From Flavobacterium beibuense F44-8 (GTDB lineage Bacteria; Bacteroidota; Bacteroidia; Flavobacteriales; Flavobacteriaceae): a stretch of DNA of 64,000 nucleotides. A model generated the notes under the pieces. That model made no database searches. It was given only the letters and a program-made list of their open reading frames with translations, and had not been told where the DNA came from. A program made the translations under genes and the position numbers. Positions 33,623 through 44,815 of this stretch are shown here, one piece after another. The stretch covers positions 51,297 through 115,296 of the forward strand of contig NZ_JRLV01000019.1 in the NCBI RefSeq assembly GCF_000769915.1, read 5' to 3'. Position 1 is the first letter of the stretch, and each line of letters opens with the position of its first letter.

Positions 33623-33665
33623 GGTTTAGGCCTTGAGAAAGACTCTCAAAGGCCTAAACCATTTT
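33623..33665 (+). terminator. Attenuator hairpin between rplL and rpoB
   Basis: GGTTTAGGCCTT pairs with AAGGCCTAAACC in a 12-base perfect stem, extended after one bulge by GAGA/TCTC around AAGAC, and followed by ATTTTTC. In Escherichia coli a partial terminator at the same place lowers rpoBC relative to ribosomal protein genes; the position and form here suggest the same. Confidence 0.8.
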
Positions 33666-33727
33666 TCGTATAATAAACATTTATACGTTTTCTTATAAAA
33701 CTTTTTTAATCAAAATTTTGTCCATTG

Positions 33728-36700
33728 ATGATAACAAATCAGACTGAGAGATTAAATTTTGCCTCTACGAAAAACATTCCTGCATATCCGGATTTTCTAG
33801 ATATCCAGGTGAAGTCTTTCAAGGATTTCTTTCAACTGGAAACCAAATCTGACGAAAGAGGCAACGAAGGTCTATACAACACCTTCATGGAAAACTTTCC
33901 GATTACTGATACCAGAAATCAGTTTGTACTGGAGTTCCTTGATTACTTTGTTGATCCGCCAAGGTATACAATTGAAGAGTGTATTGATAGGGGTTTAACT
34001 TACAGCGTGCCGTTAAAAGCAAGGCTTAAGTTATATTGTACAGACCCAGAACATGAGGATTTTGAAACAATTGTACAGGACGTGTATTTAGGTACTATAC
34101 CATACATGACTCCTAGCGGTACTTTTGTTATCAACGGTGCAGAACGTGTGGTTGTATCTCAGTTACACAGGTCTCCGGGTGTTTTCTTCGGTCAGTCGTT
34201 CCACGCTAACGGAACAAAATTATATTCGGCCAGGGTAATTCCTTTTAAAGGTTCTTGGATAGAGTTTGCAACCGATATTAATAATGTGATGTATGCGTAC
34301 ATTGACAGAAAGAAAAAATTACCGGTTACAACATTATTTAGGGCAATAGGTTTTGAAAGGGATAAAGATATCCTTGAGATATTTGACCTTGCTGAAGAGG
34401 TTAAGGTTTCTAAAACCGGTCTTAAAAAGTATATAGGCAGAAGACTTGCTGCACGTGTTCTTAACACATGGCACGAAGATTTCGTGGATGAAGATACAGG
34501 TGAAGTTGTTTCTATCGAGCGTAATGAAATTATATTAGACAGGGATACTATCATTGATAAGGATAATGTTGAGGAGATTATCGATTCTAATGTAAAAACA
34601 ATTCTGCTTCATAAAGAGGATAATAATCAGGCAGATTATGCTATTATCCACAATACTTTACAAAAAGACCCAACAAACTCAGAAAAAGAAGCTGTAGAGC
34701 ACATCTACCGTCAGCTGCGTAATGCAGAACCGCCGGATGAGGAGACTGCTCGTGGCATCATAGATAAATTGTTCTTCTCTGATCAACGTTACAACTTAGG
34801 TGAGGTAGGTCGTTACAGAATGAACAAAAAACTTAGTCTTGACATCCCTATGGATAAGCAGGTGCTTACCAAAGAGGATATCATTACTATTGTTAAGTAC
34901 TTAATCGAGCTTATCAACTCTAAAGCAGAGATTGATGATATCGATCACTTATCAAACCGTCGTGTAAGAACTGTAGGTGAACAGCTTTCAGCTCAGTTTG
35001 GCGTAGGTTTGGCTCGTATGGCGAGAACCATTAGAGAGCGTATGAACGTTAGGGATAACGAGGTGTTTACACCAATTGACCTTATCAATGCTAAAACATT
35101 GTCGTCAGTTATCAACTCTTTCTTTGGTACGAACCAGCTTTCTCAGTTCATGGATCAAACCAATCCTCTTGCTGAGATTACGCACAAAAGAAGATTGTCT
35201 GCACTAGGGCCTGGTGGTCTTTCGAGAGAGAGAGCAGGTTTCGAGGTGCGAGACGTTCACTATACGCATTACGGACGTTTATGTCCTATTGAAACACCAG
35301 AGGGACCAAACATTGGTTTGATTTCTTCTCTTGGTGTTTATGCTAAAGTAAACGGAATGGGCTTTATCGAAACTCCTTACCGTAAAGTTGAAAACGGTAA
35401 AGTTGATATTGTTTCAGAACCTATTTACCTAAGTGCAGAAGAGGAAGAAGGTAAACTGATTGCTCAGGCAAACATTGAGATGAACGATAACGGTGAAATT
35501 ACTGCAGAGAAAGTAATTGCCCGTGAGGAAGGTGACTTCCCGGTTGTTGAGCCAAACGTTGTACATTATACAGACGTTGCTCCTAACCAGATTGCTTCTA
35601 TCTCAGCTTCGTTAATTCCTTTCCTTGAGCACGATGATGCGAACCGTGCACTGATGGGATCAAACATGATGCGCCAGGCCGTACCATTGTTACGTCCTGA
35701 GTCTCCTATCGTGGGTACTGGTTTAGAGCGTCAGGTAGCTTCAGATTCAAGGGTACTTATCAATGCCGAAGGCAATGGTACTGTTGAGTATGTAGATGCT
35801 AACGAGATTACCATTAAGTATGACCGTACAGACCGTGAGAGAAGTGTAAGCTTTGATACGGATGAGAAAACATACAAGTTAATTAAGTTCAGAAAAACCA
35901 ACCAGAGTACAAGTATCAACCTTAAACCTATCGTTAGAAAAGGTGACAGGGTTACTAAAGGACAGGTACTTTGTGAGGGTTATGCAACTCAAAATGGTGA
36001 ACTTGCTTTAGGTAGAAACCTTAAAGTAGCGTTCATGCCTTGGAAAGGGTATAACTTTGAGGATGCGATTGTAATTTCTGAAAAAGTTGTTCGTGATGAT
36101 ATCTTTACATCGATTCACGTAGACGATTATTCACTAGAGGTAAGGGATACTAAATTAGGTAACGAAGAGTTAACTAACGATATTCCTAACGTAAGTGAAG
36201 AGGCTACTAAAGATCTTGATGAAAACGGTATGATCAGGATTGGTGCAGAAGTTAAACCTGGTGATATCCTTATCGGTAAGATTACTCCAAAAGGAGAGTC
36301 AGATCCAACACCTGAAGAAAAACTACTTAGAGCAATCTTTGGAGATAAAGCAGGTGATGTTAAGGATGCTTCGTTAAAAGCTTCTCCGTCATTACATGGT
36401 GTTGTTCTTGACAAAAAATTATTTGCAAGAGCCGTAAAAGATAAACGCAAACGTACAAAAGATAAAGACGATTTAACTAAACTTGAAATGGAGTTTGAAG
36501 TTAAGTTCACTGAGCTTAAAGACAGACTTATCGATAAGTTATTTAATATTGTTAACGGAAAAACTTCTCAGGGAGTAATGAATGATCTGGGTGAGGAAAT
36601 TTTACCAAAAGGTAAAAAATACACTCAGAAAATGCTTTATGCTGTTGAAGATTTCGCTCACTTAACAAAAGGACAGTGGACAACGGATGACGAAACCAAT

Positions 36701-37540
36701 GCAATGGTTAACGACCTTATCCATAACTATAAAATTAAGCTGAACGACCTTCAGGGTGCATTAAGAAGAGAGAAATTCACTATCACTGTAGGAGATGAGC
36801 TTCCGTCAGGAATATTAAAACTTGCTAAGGTTTACATCGCTAAGAAACGTAAACTTAAAGTGGGTGATAAAATGGCAGGTCGTCACGGTAACAAAGGTAT
36901 TGTTGCTAAAATAGTACGCCACGAGGATATGCCGTTCCTTGAAGACGGAACTCCGGTAGATATTGTTCTTAACCCACTAGGGGTACCATCGCGTATGAAC
37001 ATTGGTCAGATCTACGAAACTGTACTTGGATGGGCAGGTATGAACTTAGGCAAGAAATTTGCAACGCCAATTTTTGACGGTGCTTCTCTTGATGAGATCA
37101 ACGCGCTTACTGATGAGGCAGGCGTACCAAGATTTGGTCATACATACTTATATGACGGAGGTACAGGAGAGCGTTTCCACCAGCCGGCTACAGTAGGTGT
37201 AATTTATATGCTTAAGCTGGGTCACATGGTAGATGATAAGATGCACGCACGTTCTATTGGTCCTTACTCGCTTATCACGCAGCAGCCTCTTGGAGGTAAA
37301 GCACAGTTTGGTGGTCAGCGTTTTGGAGAGATGGAGGTTTGGGCACTTGAGGCATACGGTGCTTCAAGCACACTGAGAGAGATCCTGACAGTTAAATCAG
37401 ATGACGTTATAGGTAGGGCTAAAACTTACGAATCTATCGTTAAGGGTGAAACCATGCCGGAACCAGGGCTGCCGGAATCATTCAATGTATTGATGCACGA
37501 GCTTAAAGGTCTTGGACTAGACATCAGATTAGAAGAATAA
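33728..37540 (+). CDS. rpoB: DNA-directed RNA polymerase subunit beta
   Basis: 1270 residues from ATG 33728; a TTG three bases upstream is in frame but less likely. Visible regions: [20 protein letters not shown], the rifampicin-region sequence [20 protein letters not shown] with [34 protein letters not shown] and the C-terminal [20 protein letters not shown]. The rifampicin pocket residues look wild type (D-Q-T-N, H-K-R-R-L-S). The gene is followed by a hairpin and rpoC. Confidence 0.99.
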   Translation: MITNQTERLNFASTKNIPAYPDFLDIQVKSFKDFFQLETKSDERGNEGLYNTFMENFPITDTRNQFVLEFLDYFVDPPRYTIEECIDRGLTYSVPLKARLKLYCTDPEHEDFETIVQDVYLGTIPYMTPSGTFVINGAERVVVSQLHRSPGVFFGQSFHANGTKLYSARVIPFKGSWIEFATDINNVMYAYIDRKKKLPVTTLFRAIGFERDKDILEIFDLAEEVKVSKTGLKKYIGRRLAARVLNTWHEDFVDEDTGEVVSIERNEIILDRDTIIDKDNVEEIIDSNVKTILLHKEDNNQADYAIIHNTLQKDPTNSEKEAVEHIYRQLRNAEPPDEETARGIIDKLFFSDQRYNLGEVGRYRMNKKLSLDIPMDKQVLTKEDIITIVKYLIELINSKAEIDDIDHLSNRRVRTVGEQLSAQFGVGLARMARTIRERMNVRDNEVFTPIDLINAKTLSSVINSFFGTNQLSQFMDQTNPLAEITHKRRLSALGPGGLSRERAGFEVRDVHYTHYGRLCPIETPEGPNIGLISSLGVYAKVNGMGFIETPYRKVENGKVDIVSEPIYLSAEEEEGKLIAQANIEMNDNGEITAEKVIAREEGDFPVVEPNVVHYTDVAPNQIASISASLIPFLEHDDANRALMGSNMMRQAVPLLRPESPIVGTGLERQVASDSRVLINAEGNGTVEYVDANEITIKYDRTDRERSVSFDTDEKTYKLIKFRKTNQSTSINLKPIVRKGDRVTKGQVLCEGYATQNGELALGRNLKVAFMPWKGYNFEDAIVISEKVVRDDIFTSIHVDDYSLEVRDTKLGNEELTNDIPNVSEEATKDLDENGMIRIGAEVKPGDILIGKITPKGESDPTPEEKLLRAIFGDKAGDVKDASLKASPSLHGVVLDKKLFARAVKDKRKRTKDKDDLTKLEMEFEVKFTELKDRLIDKLFNIVNGKTSQGVMNDLGEEILPKGKKYTQKMLYAVEDFAHLTKGQWTTDDETNAMVNDLIHNYKIKLNDLQGALRREKFTITVGDELPSGILKLAKVYIAKKRKLKVGDKMAGRHGNKGIVAKIVRHEDMPFLEDGTPVDIVLNPLGVPSRMNIGQIYETVLGWAGMNLGKKFATPIFDGASLDEINALTDEAGVPRFGHTYLYDGGTGERFHQPATVGVIYMLKLGHMVDDKMHARSIGPYSLITQQPLGGKAQFGGQRFGEMEVWALEAYGASSTLREILTVKSDDVIGRAKTYESIVKGETMPEPGLPESFNVLMHELKGLGLDIRLEE

Positions 37541-37548
37541 ATTTCCAC

Positions 37549-37575
37549 GGGAATGGTGCTTTTAGCGCCATTCCC
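37549..37575 (+). terminator. Intercistronic hairpin between rpoB and rpoC
   Basis: GGGAATGGTGC pairs with GCGCCATTCCC (one G-U pair) around TTTTA. Only TTT follows, so it is probably an mRNA processing or stability element rather than a full terminator. Confidence 0.55.
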
Positions 37576-37612
37576 TTTACAGCGTTTTTAATATAATTGA
37601 TAGATTCATATC

Positions 37613-40600
37613 ATGACGAGATTAAAAGATAAAAATACCGTTAAAAGATTTAACCAGATATCGATAGGTCTTGCTTCTCCGGAGTCCATCCTTGCAGAGT
37701 CAAGAGGTGAGGTTCTAAAGCCGGAAACCATTAACTATCGTACTCACAAACCGGAAAGAGACGGACTTTTCTGTGAGCGTATTTTCGGTCCTGTAAAAGA
37801 CTTTGAATGTGCTTGTGGTAAGTACAAAAGAATCCGCTATAAAGGGATTGTTTGTGACCGTTGTGGTGTAGAGGTTACGGAGAAAAAAGTACGTCGTGAC
37901 AGAGTAGGACATATCAACCTTGTTGTGCCTATTGCTCACATTTGGTACTTCCGTTCATTACCAAACAAAATTGGTTATCTTCTTGGCCTTCCGTCTAAGA
38001 AATTAGACATGATCATATACTATGAAAGGTATGTGGTTATCCAGCCGGGTATTGCTAAGGGTCCTGATGGGGAATCCCTTAAAGAATTAGACTTTTTAAC
38101 TGAAGAAGAGTACCTGAACATTGCAGATACCCTTCCGATGGAAAACCAATATTTAGATGACACAGACCCTAACAAGTTTATTGCTAAGATGGGGGCTGAG
38201 TGTATTATGGATTTATTGGCAAGAATTGATCTTGACCAGTTGTCATACAACCTTCGTCACAGTGCTAATACCGAGACATCTAAACAAAGAAAAACTGAAG
38301 CGCTTAAACGACTACAGGTTGTAGAATCTTTCCGTGAGGCGAACCTTAACAGGGAAAACCGCCCAGAGTGGATGATTCTTAAAGTTATTCCTGTTATCCC
38401 GCCAGAGCTTCGTCCGTTAGTACCTCTTGATGGTGGACGTTTTGCTACGTCTGACCTTAATGACCTTTACAGAAGGGTTATTATACGTAACAACCGTCTT
38501 AAGAGACTTATGGAAATCAAAGCGCCGGAAGTTATCCTTCGTAACGAAAAACGTATGCTACAGGAATCTGTTGACTCGTTATTCGATAATACAAGAAAAG
38601 CTTCTGCTGTTAAAACAGAATCAAACAGGCCGCTTAAATCACTTTCTGATTCATTAAAAGGTAAACAGGGACGTTTCCGTCAAAACCTTCTTGGTAAACG
38701 TGTTGACTATTCTGCACGTTCGGTTATCGTTGTTGGACCTGAAATGAAGCTTTTTGAGTGTGGTTTACCAAAAGATATGGCTGCTGAGCTTTACAAACCA
38801 TTCGTTATCCGTAAGCTTATCGAAAGAGGTATTGTAAAAACAGTTAAGTCGGCTAAGAAGATTATAGATAAGAAAGAGCCTGTAGTGTGGGATATCCTTG
38901 AAAATGTAATTAAAGGTCACCCGGTACTACTTAACCGTGCTCCTACTCTTCACCGTTTAGGTATACAGGCATTCCAACCTAAACTTATTGAAGGTAAAGC
39001 GATCCAGCTACACCCATTAGTATGTACGGCATTTAACGCCGACTTTGATGGTGACCAGATGGCGGTTCACCTACCTTTAGGGCCGGAGGCTATACTTGAG
39101 GCACAGTTATTAATGCTTGCTTCACACAACATTCTTAACCCTGCTAACGGTGCACCTATTACTGTACCATCTCAGGACATGGTTCTTGGTCTTTACTATA
39201 TGACTAAAGAGCGTTTGTCTACAGATACACACAAAATTTTAGGTGAAGGCCTTACTTTCTATTCTGCAGAAGAAGTAAATATTGCTTTAAATGAGGGTAG
39301 AGTAGAGCTTAATGCATCTGTTAGGGTTAGAACTAAAGACTTTAATGATAAAGGAGAACTTGTTTATCAGGTTATCAAAACTACAGCAGGTAGGGTATTA
39401 TTTAACGAAGTAGTACCAGAGCAGGCTGGATATATCAATGAGGTATTGACTAAAAAATCGTTAAGGGATATTATCGGTAAGATTTTAAATGCTACTGATG
39501 TACCTACAACGGCTGCCTTCCTTGATAATATTAAAGATATGGGTTACCGTTTCGCATTTAGAGGTGGTCTTTCTTTCAGCTTAGGTGATATTATTATCCC
39601 TGCAAGAAAGCAAGAACTTATTACTGATGCAAACGAGCAGGTTGATGCGATTACCATGAACTATAACATGGGTCTTATCACTAACAATGAGCGTTACAAC
39701 CAGGTAATTGACGTTTGGACTTCTACCAACGCGCTTCTAACAGAGCTTGCAATGAAGAACATTAGAGAGGATCAGCAAGGATTCAACTCGGTGTATATGA
39801 TGCTTGATTCTGGGGCGAGGGGTTCTAAGGAGCAGATTCGTCAGCTTACAGGTATGCGTGGTCTTATGGCTAAGCCTAAGAAATCTACTGCCGGTGGTGG
39901 TGAGATTATTGAAAACCCTATCTTATCTAACTTTAAAGAAGGTCTATCAATCCTTGAGTACTTTATCTCTACTCACGGTGCTCGTAAAGGTCTTGCGGAT
40001 ACGGCTCTTAAAACGGCCGATGCGGGTTACCTTACAAGGAGGCTGCATGACGTTTCTCAAGACGTTATCGTAAACTCTGTTGACTGTGGTACATTAAGAG
40101 GTATTGAAGTAACTGCACTTAAGAAAAACGAAGAGATTGTAGAATCTCTTGGTGAAAGAATATTAGGTCGTGTAGCGCTACAGGATGTTGTTAATCCGCT
40201 TACTTCTGAGGTTCTTGTTCACGCAGGTGAGCAAATCACAGAGGCTGAAGTTAGAGCTATTAATGCTTCTCCGGTAGAGAGCGTTGAAGTACGTTCTCCA
40301 CTAACATGTGAGGCTAAAAAAGGTATTTGTGCTAAATGTTATGGTCGTAACCTAGCAACAGCCAAAATGACACAAAAAGGTGAGGCAGTAGGTGTTATTG
40401 CAGCACAGTCAATTGGTGAGCCTGGTACACAGCTTACACTACGTACGTTCCACGTGGGTGGTACAGCGGGTAACATTTCTGAGGAGTCTAGTATCATTAC
40501 TAAATTCCGCGGTAAGCTTGATATCGAAGATCTTAAAACAGTTAAAGGTGAAGACAACGAAGGTAACGAAGTGGATATCGTGGTATCACGTTCTACCGAG

Positions 40601-41911
40601 TTAAAACTTGTTGACGAAACTACAGGAATTGTATTAAATACACATAACATACCTTACGGTTCCAGCATCTATGTGAAAAACGGAGATGTTGTAGCAGAAG
40701 GAACTGTAATATGTAAATGGGACCCTTATAACGGTGTAATTATTTCTGAATTTACCGGTAAAATTGCTTACGAAGATATCGAACAGGGACAAACGTTTAT
40801 TGTTGAAATCGATGAGCAAACAGGATTCCAGGAAAAAGTAATCTCTGAGGCTAGGAATAAGAAATTAATCCCAACCTTATTAATTTACGGTAATGACGGA
40901 GAATTAATCCGTTCTTACAACTTACCGGTAGGTTCTCACCTTATGGTAGATAACGGAGAGAAAATCAAGGCAGGTAAAGTACTTGTTAAGATTCCTAGAC
41001 GTTCTTCTAAGGCGGGTGATATTACGGGTGGTTTACCAAGGATTACAGAGCTTCTTGAAGCACGTAACCCTTCTAACCCAGCTGTGGTTTCTGAAATCGA
41101 CGGTGTTGTATCATTCGGTAAAATTAAGAGAGGTAACCGTGAGATTATAGTTGAGTCTAAGTTTGGTGAGATCAAGAAATATCTTGTGAAACTTTCTAAC
41201 CAGATTCTTGTTCAGGAGAATGACTACGTGAAAGCGGGTCTGCCACTTTCAGACGGTGCTATTACTCCGGATGATATCCTTAGAATACAGGGACCATCTG
41301 CAGTACAGCAGTATCTTGTAAACGAGATTCAGGAAGTTTACCGACTACAGGGTGTAAAAATCAACGATAAGCACTTTGAGGTTGTTATCCGCCAGATGAT
41401 GCGTAAAGTTAAGATTGAAGATCCGGGAGATACATTATTCCTTGAAGATCAGTTAGCTCACACTAGCGACTTTATCGAGGAGAATGATAAACTGTACGGA
41501 ATGAAAGTTGTAGAAGATGCAGGTGATTCTGATACTCTTAAACCAGGTCAGATTATTACTCCGCGTCAGTTAAGGGATGAGAACTCAATCCTTAAGCGTA
41601 ATGACAAAAACCTTGTTGTGGCAAGAGACGTTGTTCCGGCAACGGCTACTCCAATACTACAGGGTATTACAAGAGCATCGCTACAAACTAAATCGTTCAT
41701 CTCGGCAGCATCGTTCCAGGAAACAACTAAAGTACTTAACGAAGCAGCTGTAGCTGGTAAAGTAGACGGTCTTGAAGGACTTAAAGAGAATGTTATTGTA
41801 GGACACAGAATACCTGCTGGTACAGGTATGAGAGATTACGACAACATTATCGTAGGTTCTAAAGAAGAGTATAATGAATTATTAACTCCTAAAGAGGAAT
41901 TTAATTACTAA
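37613..41911 (+). CDS. rpoC: DNA-directed RNA polymerase subunit beta'
   Basis: 1432 residues. Zinc finger near residues 64-90 ([21 protein letters not shown]), catalytic Mg-binding [14 protein letters not shown] near 480, second zinc cluster [14 protein letters not shown] near 905, trigger loop with [16 protein letters not shown]. Length is in the Bacteroidetes range, longer than in Bacillus because of an insertion. DUF3467 follows 6 bases after the stop. Confidence 0.99.
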   Translation: MTRLKDKNTVKRFNQISIGLASPESILAESRGEVLKPETINYRTHKPERDGLFCERIFGPVKDFECACGKYKRIRYKGIVCDRCGVEVTEKKVRRDRVGHINLVVPIAHIWYFRSLPNKIGYLLGLPSKKLDMIIYYERYVVIQPGIAKGPDGESLKELDFLTEEEYLNIADTLPMENQYLDDTDPNKFIAKMGAECIMDLLARIDLDQLSYNLRHSANTETSKQRKTEALKRLQVVESFREANLNRENRPEWMILKVIPVIPPELRPLVPLDGGRFATSDLNDLYRRVIIRNNRLKRLMEIKAPEVILRNEKRMLQESVDSLFDNTRKASAVKTESNRPLKSLSDSLKGKQGRFRQNLLGKRVDYSARSVIVVGPEMKLFECGLPKDMAAELYKPFVIRKLIERGIVKTVKSAKKIIDKKEPVVWDILENVIKGHPVLLNRAPTLHRLGIQAFQPKLIEGKAIQLHPLVCTAFNADFDGDQMAVHLPLGPEAILEAQLLMLASHNILNPANGAPITVPSQDMVLGLYYMTKERLSTDTHKILGEGLTFYSAEEVNIALNEGRVELNASVRVRTKDFNDKGELVYQVIKTTAGRVLFNEVVPEQAGYINEVLTKKSLRDIIGKILNATDVPTTAAFLDNIKDMGYRFAFRGGLSFSLGDIIIPARKQELITDANEQVDAITMNYNMGLITNNERYNQVIDVWTSTNALLTELAMKNIREDQQGFNSVYMMLDSGARGSKEQIRQLTGMRGLMAKPKKSTAGGGEIIENPILSNFKEGLSILEYFISTHGARKGLADTALKTADAGYLTRRLHDVSQDVIVNSVDCGTLRGIEVTALKKNEEIVESLGERILGRVALQDVVNPLTSEVLVHAGEQITEAEVRAINASPVESVEVRSPLTCEAKKGICAKCYGRNLATAKMTQKGEAVGVIAAQSIGEPGTQLTLRTFHVGGTAGNISEESSIITKFRGKLDIEDLKTVKGEDNEGNEVDIVVSRSTELKLVDETTGIVLNTHNIPYGSSIYVKNGDVVAEGTVICKWDPYNGVIISEFTGKIAYEDIEQGQTFIVEIDEQTGFQEKVISEARNKKLIPTLLIYGNDGELIRSYNLPVGSHLMVDNGEKIKAGKVLVKIPRRSSKAGDITGGLPRITELLEARNPSNPAVVSEIDGVVSFGKIKRGNREIIVESKFGEIKKYLVKLSNQILVQENDYVKAGLPLSDGAITPDDILRIQGPSAVQQYLVNEIQEVYRLQGVKINDKHFEVVIRQMMRKVKIEDPGDTLFLEDQLAHTSDFIEENDKLYGMKVVEDAGDSDTLKPGQIITPRQLRDENSILKRNDKNLVVARDVVPATATPILQGITRASLQTKSFISAASFQETTKVLNEAAVAGKVDGLEGLKENVIVGHRIPAGTGMRDYDNIIVGSKEEYNELLTPKEEFNY

Positions 41912-41917
41912 TACAAA

Positions 41918-42229
41918 ATGAGTGATCAAAAACAGCAACCGGGGCAAATTAACATTGAACTGGATGAGAAAACAGCCGAAGGAATTTATTCTAACCTGGC
42001 AATTATAAACCACTCGGCTTCCGAGTTTGTAGTGGACTTTGTAAGCATAATGCCGGCAGTGCCTAAAGCTAAAGTTAAATCACGCATCGTATTAACGCCT
42101 CAGCATGCCAAAAGGCTGCTAAAGGTACTTGGTGAGAATATTCATCGTTTTGAAGCCGCTCATGGTGAGATTAAGGAATCAGAACAACCACCAATTCCAT
42201 TAAATTTCGGGCCTGCAGGTCAGGCTTAA
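41918..42229 (+). CDS. DUF3467 family protein
   Basis: 103 residues, soluble. GQINIELDEKTAEGIYSNLA, NHSASEFVVDFVSIMP and KSRIVLTPQHAKRLLKVLGE match the DUF3467 family of Bacteroidetes, which is often placed after rpoC. No function is known to me. It starts 6 bases after rpoC, so it is co-transcribed, and a terminator follows. Confidence 0.9.
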   Translation: MSDQKQQPGQINIELDEKTAEGIYSNLAIINHSASEFVVDFVSIMPAVPKAKVKSRIVLTPQHAKRLLKVLGENIHRFEAAHGEIKESEQPPIPLNFGPAGQA

Positions 42230-42237
42230 TATAAAAT

Positions 42238-42268
42238 AAAAGCCCACTCATTTGAGTGGGCTTTTTTA
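42238..42268. terminator. Bidirectional terminator after DUF3467
   Basis: AAAGCCCACTCA and TGAGTGGGCTTT pair around TT and run into TTTT; an A-run on the other side serves the leftward gene ending at 42273. It ends the rplK-to-DUF3467 transcript. Confidence 0.93.
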
Positions 42269-42272
42269 TTTG

Positions 42273-42776
42273 TTAATCCAAATCGAAATGCTCTTTGAGA
42301 AACTCTTTACCTAATTTTTCATAAGGTTTAGTGTTAGTGAGTAGTTGATTTTTTACATCATCAATATTCAAAACACCTTCATAGGCTAAGTATATATAAT
42401 CATCGATGCTGTAACTATAATCAAAATCTGTATTTGTCATGGTTTCAATATCAATTTCTTTCGTAGTAAAATCAATGATTTCCCCGGCTTTTTCAATAGA
42501 GATTTTGTTGTTACGGAATAAATATCCGGCAATACCGCATATAGTTTCTTTTATTTCTTCTTTATGATCTAAACGTTGATTTTGTTTTAGAAAACTAAGT
42601 GTGTCGTTTAGTCCCATTGCTTTTGCCGAACATAATTCCAAGATATAATCAGTTCGTTGAGCTCCGGTTTCAAGATAGGTAGTAATAGCCCATTTTTCAA
42701 TATGATCGGTTGTGATTACTCCTTTTGTAAGGCAAAATCTAAATACTGTGAGTTTTTCGTTTTCGGATAAATACAT
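42273..42776 (-). CDS. Hypothetical protein, helical, no recognised family
   Basis: 167 residues, soluble, no signal peptide or membrane helix. Predicted mostly helical with acidic character: MYLSENEKLTVFRFCLTKGV at the start and FLKEHFDLD at the end. I recognise no catalytic motif. It stands alone on the minus strand between the rpoC operon and mutL, two conserved neighbourhoods, and its codons look a little more A/T-rich than its neighbours. Small single helical proteins of this kind are often immunity or regulator proteins, but nothing in the sequence proves that. Confidence 0.7.
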   Translation of the reverse strand: MYLSENEKLTVFRFCLTKGVITTDHIEKWAITTYLETGAQRTDYILELCSAKAMGLNDTLSFLKQNQRLDHKEEIKETICGIAGYLFRNNKISIEKAGEIIDFTTKEIDIETMTNTDFDYSYSIDDYIYLAYEGVLNIDDVKNQLLTNTKPYEKLGKEFLKEHFDLD

Positions 42777-42864
42777 ATATTATCCATTTTAAAGTTGTTG
42801 TTGTGTGTTAACAATATTACGAAATTAGACTCATTGTGACTTTATAGGATTAGTAATATTTCCT

Positions 42865-42872
42865 TAACTTTG
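42865..42872 (+). promoter_or_regulatory. -7 element upstream of mutL
   Basis: TAACTTTG matches TAnnTTTG exactly and lies 32 bases before the mutL ATG. No TTG is found at the usual -33 distance. Confidence 0.5.
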
Positions 42873-42904
42873 AGGTTCATCAATTAATCCCTATTTACTT
42901 TCCA

Positions 42905-44815
42905 ATGTCGAGTATAATCCAACTTCTTCCTGACCACGTTGCCAACCAGATAGCTGCCGGAGAGGTAGTACAAAGACCGGCTTCGGTGGTGAAAGAATTA
43001 ATGGAAAATTCGGTTGATGCGGGCTCTACAGAGATAAAACTTGTAGTTAAAGATGCCGGTAAAACCCTTATTCAGGTTATAGATAACGGTAAGGGTATGA
43101 GCGTTACCGATGCCAGGCTGTGTTTTGAGCGCCATGCAACCTCAAAAATACGCCATGCAGAAGATTTGTTTGCCCTTGGGACAAAAGGCTTTAGGGGAGA
43201 GGCATTGGCTTCTATAGCGGCTATTGCCCACGTTGAGATGAAAACCAAACAGGATCAGGACGAGCTGGGTACGCATATCGTTATAGAGGGGAGTAAGTTT
43301 GTAAGTCAGGATGTGGCGGTATTGCCAAAGGGGACTTCTTTTTCGGTGAAGAATCTTTTCTTTAATATTCCGGCAAGGAGAAACTTCCTAAAGTCTGATA
43401 CGGTTGAGTTTCGCCATGTGGTAGATGAGTTTGAACGTGTGGCTATGGCACATGCCAATATTCATTTTGTTTTGATACATAACGGAAGCGAAATGTTTAA
43501 CCTGCCGGCTTCAAATACACGCCAGCGTATAGTAAATATTTTTGGCGGACGTACCAATGAGAAGCTTGTCCCGGTAAACGAAACTACCGAAATCGTTAGT
43601 ATTAACGGATTTGTTTGTAAGCCTGAATTTGCTAAGAAAAACAGGGGAGAACAGTTCTTTTTTGTAAACGACAGGTTTATAAAAAGTGCCTACCTGCACC
43701 ATGCGGTAATGGCTGCCTACGAAGGTTTGCTTAAGGACGGTACACAACCGGGGTATTACCTGTACCTTGATGTTCCGCCTAATACTATTGATATTAATAT
43801 TCACCCAACAAAAACGGAAATAAAGTTTGACGATGAGCACGCGCTTTATGCCATACTCAGGTCGGCTATAAAACATAGCTTAGGGCAGTTTAACGTAGCG
43901 CCTGTACTGGATTTTGACAGGGATGCCACACTGGATACTCCTTATGATTATGAAAAGAAAGATGTAGGTATGCCTACCATTCAGGTAGATTCTACATTTA
44001 ACCCGTTTGCCGATGATAGTGATGACAAGCCTGCACAATCCTTTTCAGGAGGTAGCTCGCGTTCATCTTCCTCCTCCTCTTTTTCCTCCTCCTCGTCCTA
44101 TTCTTCACCTTCATTTAAAAAGGATAAGATGCCGTCGTGGGAGAGCCTGTATAACGGACTGAATACATCGACTGACGAAATTGCCGAAATAAGCTTTGAA
44201 TCGGAAGAAGTGACAGGTTCGCTGTTTAATGATGAGGAAGTAGAGCAAACGGCTCATAAAACATATCAGATACATAAAAAATATATCGTAAGTCCTATTA
44301 AGTCGGGCATGGTGATAATAGACCAGAAAAGGGCGCACCAGCGCGTGCTTTATGAGCAATTTCTGGCTAATATTACGGTGCAGCACGGTTCAAGCCAGCA
44401 GTTGTTATTTCCGCTAACGCTTCATTTTAATAAAAGCGAACTTGGTATAATAAAGGAAATGAAGGAATCGTTACAAAATACTGGCTTTGTTTTTGATGAA
44501 TTTAGCGACGACCATATAGTGGTTTCCGGACTTCCGGTAAATGTTGCCGAAAGTGAGGTTTCCATACTGCTTGAAGAGTTGCTTAATGATTTAGAGCAGG
44601 AAGTACCCGATACCAGTTTTAGCCAAAGCGATAGTATTGCAAAGTCAATGTCACGAAGCCTAGCAGTTAAAACCGGAGTAGCGTTGACAGAGAAAGAACA
44701 GGAAACTATGGTAAACGCGCTTTTTGCCTGCAAGGAGCCCGGAGTTTCACCATTTAATAAACCTACTTTTATTACACTAAGCGTAGAAGATTTAGATAAA
44801 CGATTTGCCCTATGA
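42905..44815 (+). CDS. mutL: DNA mismatch repair protein MutL
   Basis: 636 residues. GHKL ATPase domain: ELMENSVDAGSTEI (N and D of motif I), QVIDNGKGM, TKGFRGEALASIAAIAHVE; transducer domain to about 330. Residues about 379-404 are a Ser-rich linker (more than 15 Ser). C-terminal dimerisation domain from about 455. The endonuclease motif, usually DQHA-x2-E-x4-E, reads DQKRAHQRVLYE (473-484): His, Ala and the first Glu are replaced by Lys, Arg and Gln. The later CPHGRP-type motif reads SPFNKP and ACR reads ACK (608-610). This MutL therefore probably lacks the usual nicking centre. Its stop overlaps the rhomboid start by four bases. Confidence 0.95.
   Translation: MSSIIQLLPDHVANQIAAGEVVQRPASVVKELMENSVDAGSTEIKLVVKDAGKTLIQVIDNGKGMSVTDARLCFERHATSKIRHAEDLFALGTKGFRGEALASIAAIAHVEMKTKQDQDELGTHIVIEGSKFVSQDVAVLPKGTSFSVKNLFFNIPARRNFLKSDTVEFRHVVDEFERVAMAHANIHFVLIHNGSEMFNLPASNTRQRIVNIFGGRTNEKLVPVNETTEIVSINGFVCKPEFAKKNRGEQFFFVNDRFIKSAYLHHAVMAAYEGLLKDGTQPGYYLYLDVPPNTIDINIHPTKTEIKFDDEHALYAILRSAIKHSLGQFNVAPVLDFDRDATLDTPYDYEKKDVGMPTIQVDSTFNPFADDSDDKPAQSFSGGSSRSSSSSSFSSSSSYSSPSFKKDKMPSWESLYNGLNTSTDEIAEISFESEEVTGSLFNDEEVEQTAHKTYQIHKKYIVSPIKSGMVIIDQKRAHQRVLYEQFLANITVQHGSSQQLLFPLTLHFNKSELGIIKEMKESLQNTGFVFDEFSDDHIVVSGLPVNVAESEVSILLEELLNDLEQEVPDTSFSQSDSIAKSMSRSLAVKTGVALTEKEQETMVNALFACKEPGVSPFNKPTFITLSVEDLDKRFAL

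Noticed and set aside
34192..34554. Open frame antisense to rpoB
   Set aside because: Lies wholly inside rpoB; low-complexity serine-rich translation is typical of antisense of a coding gene.
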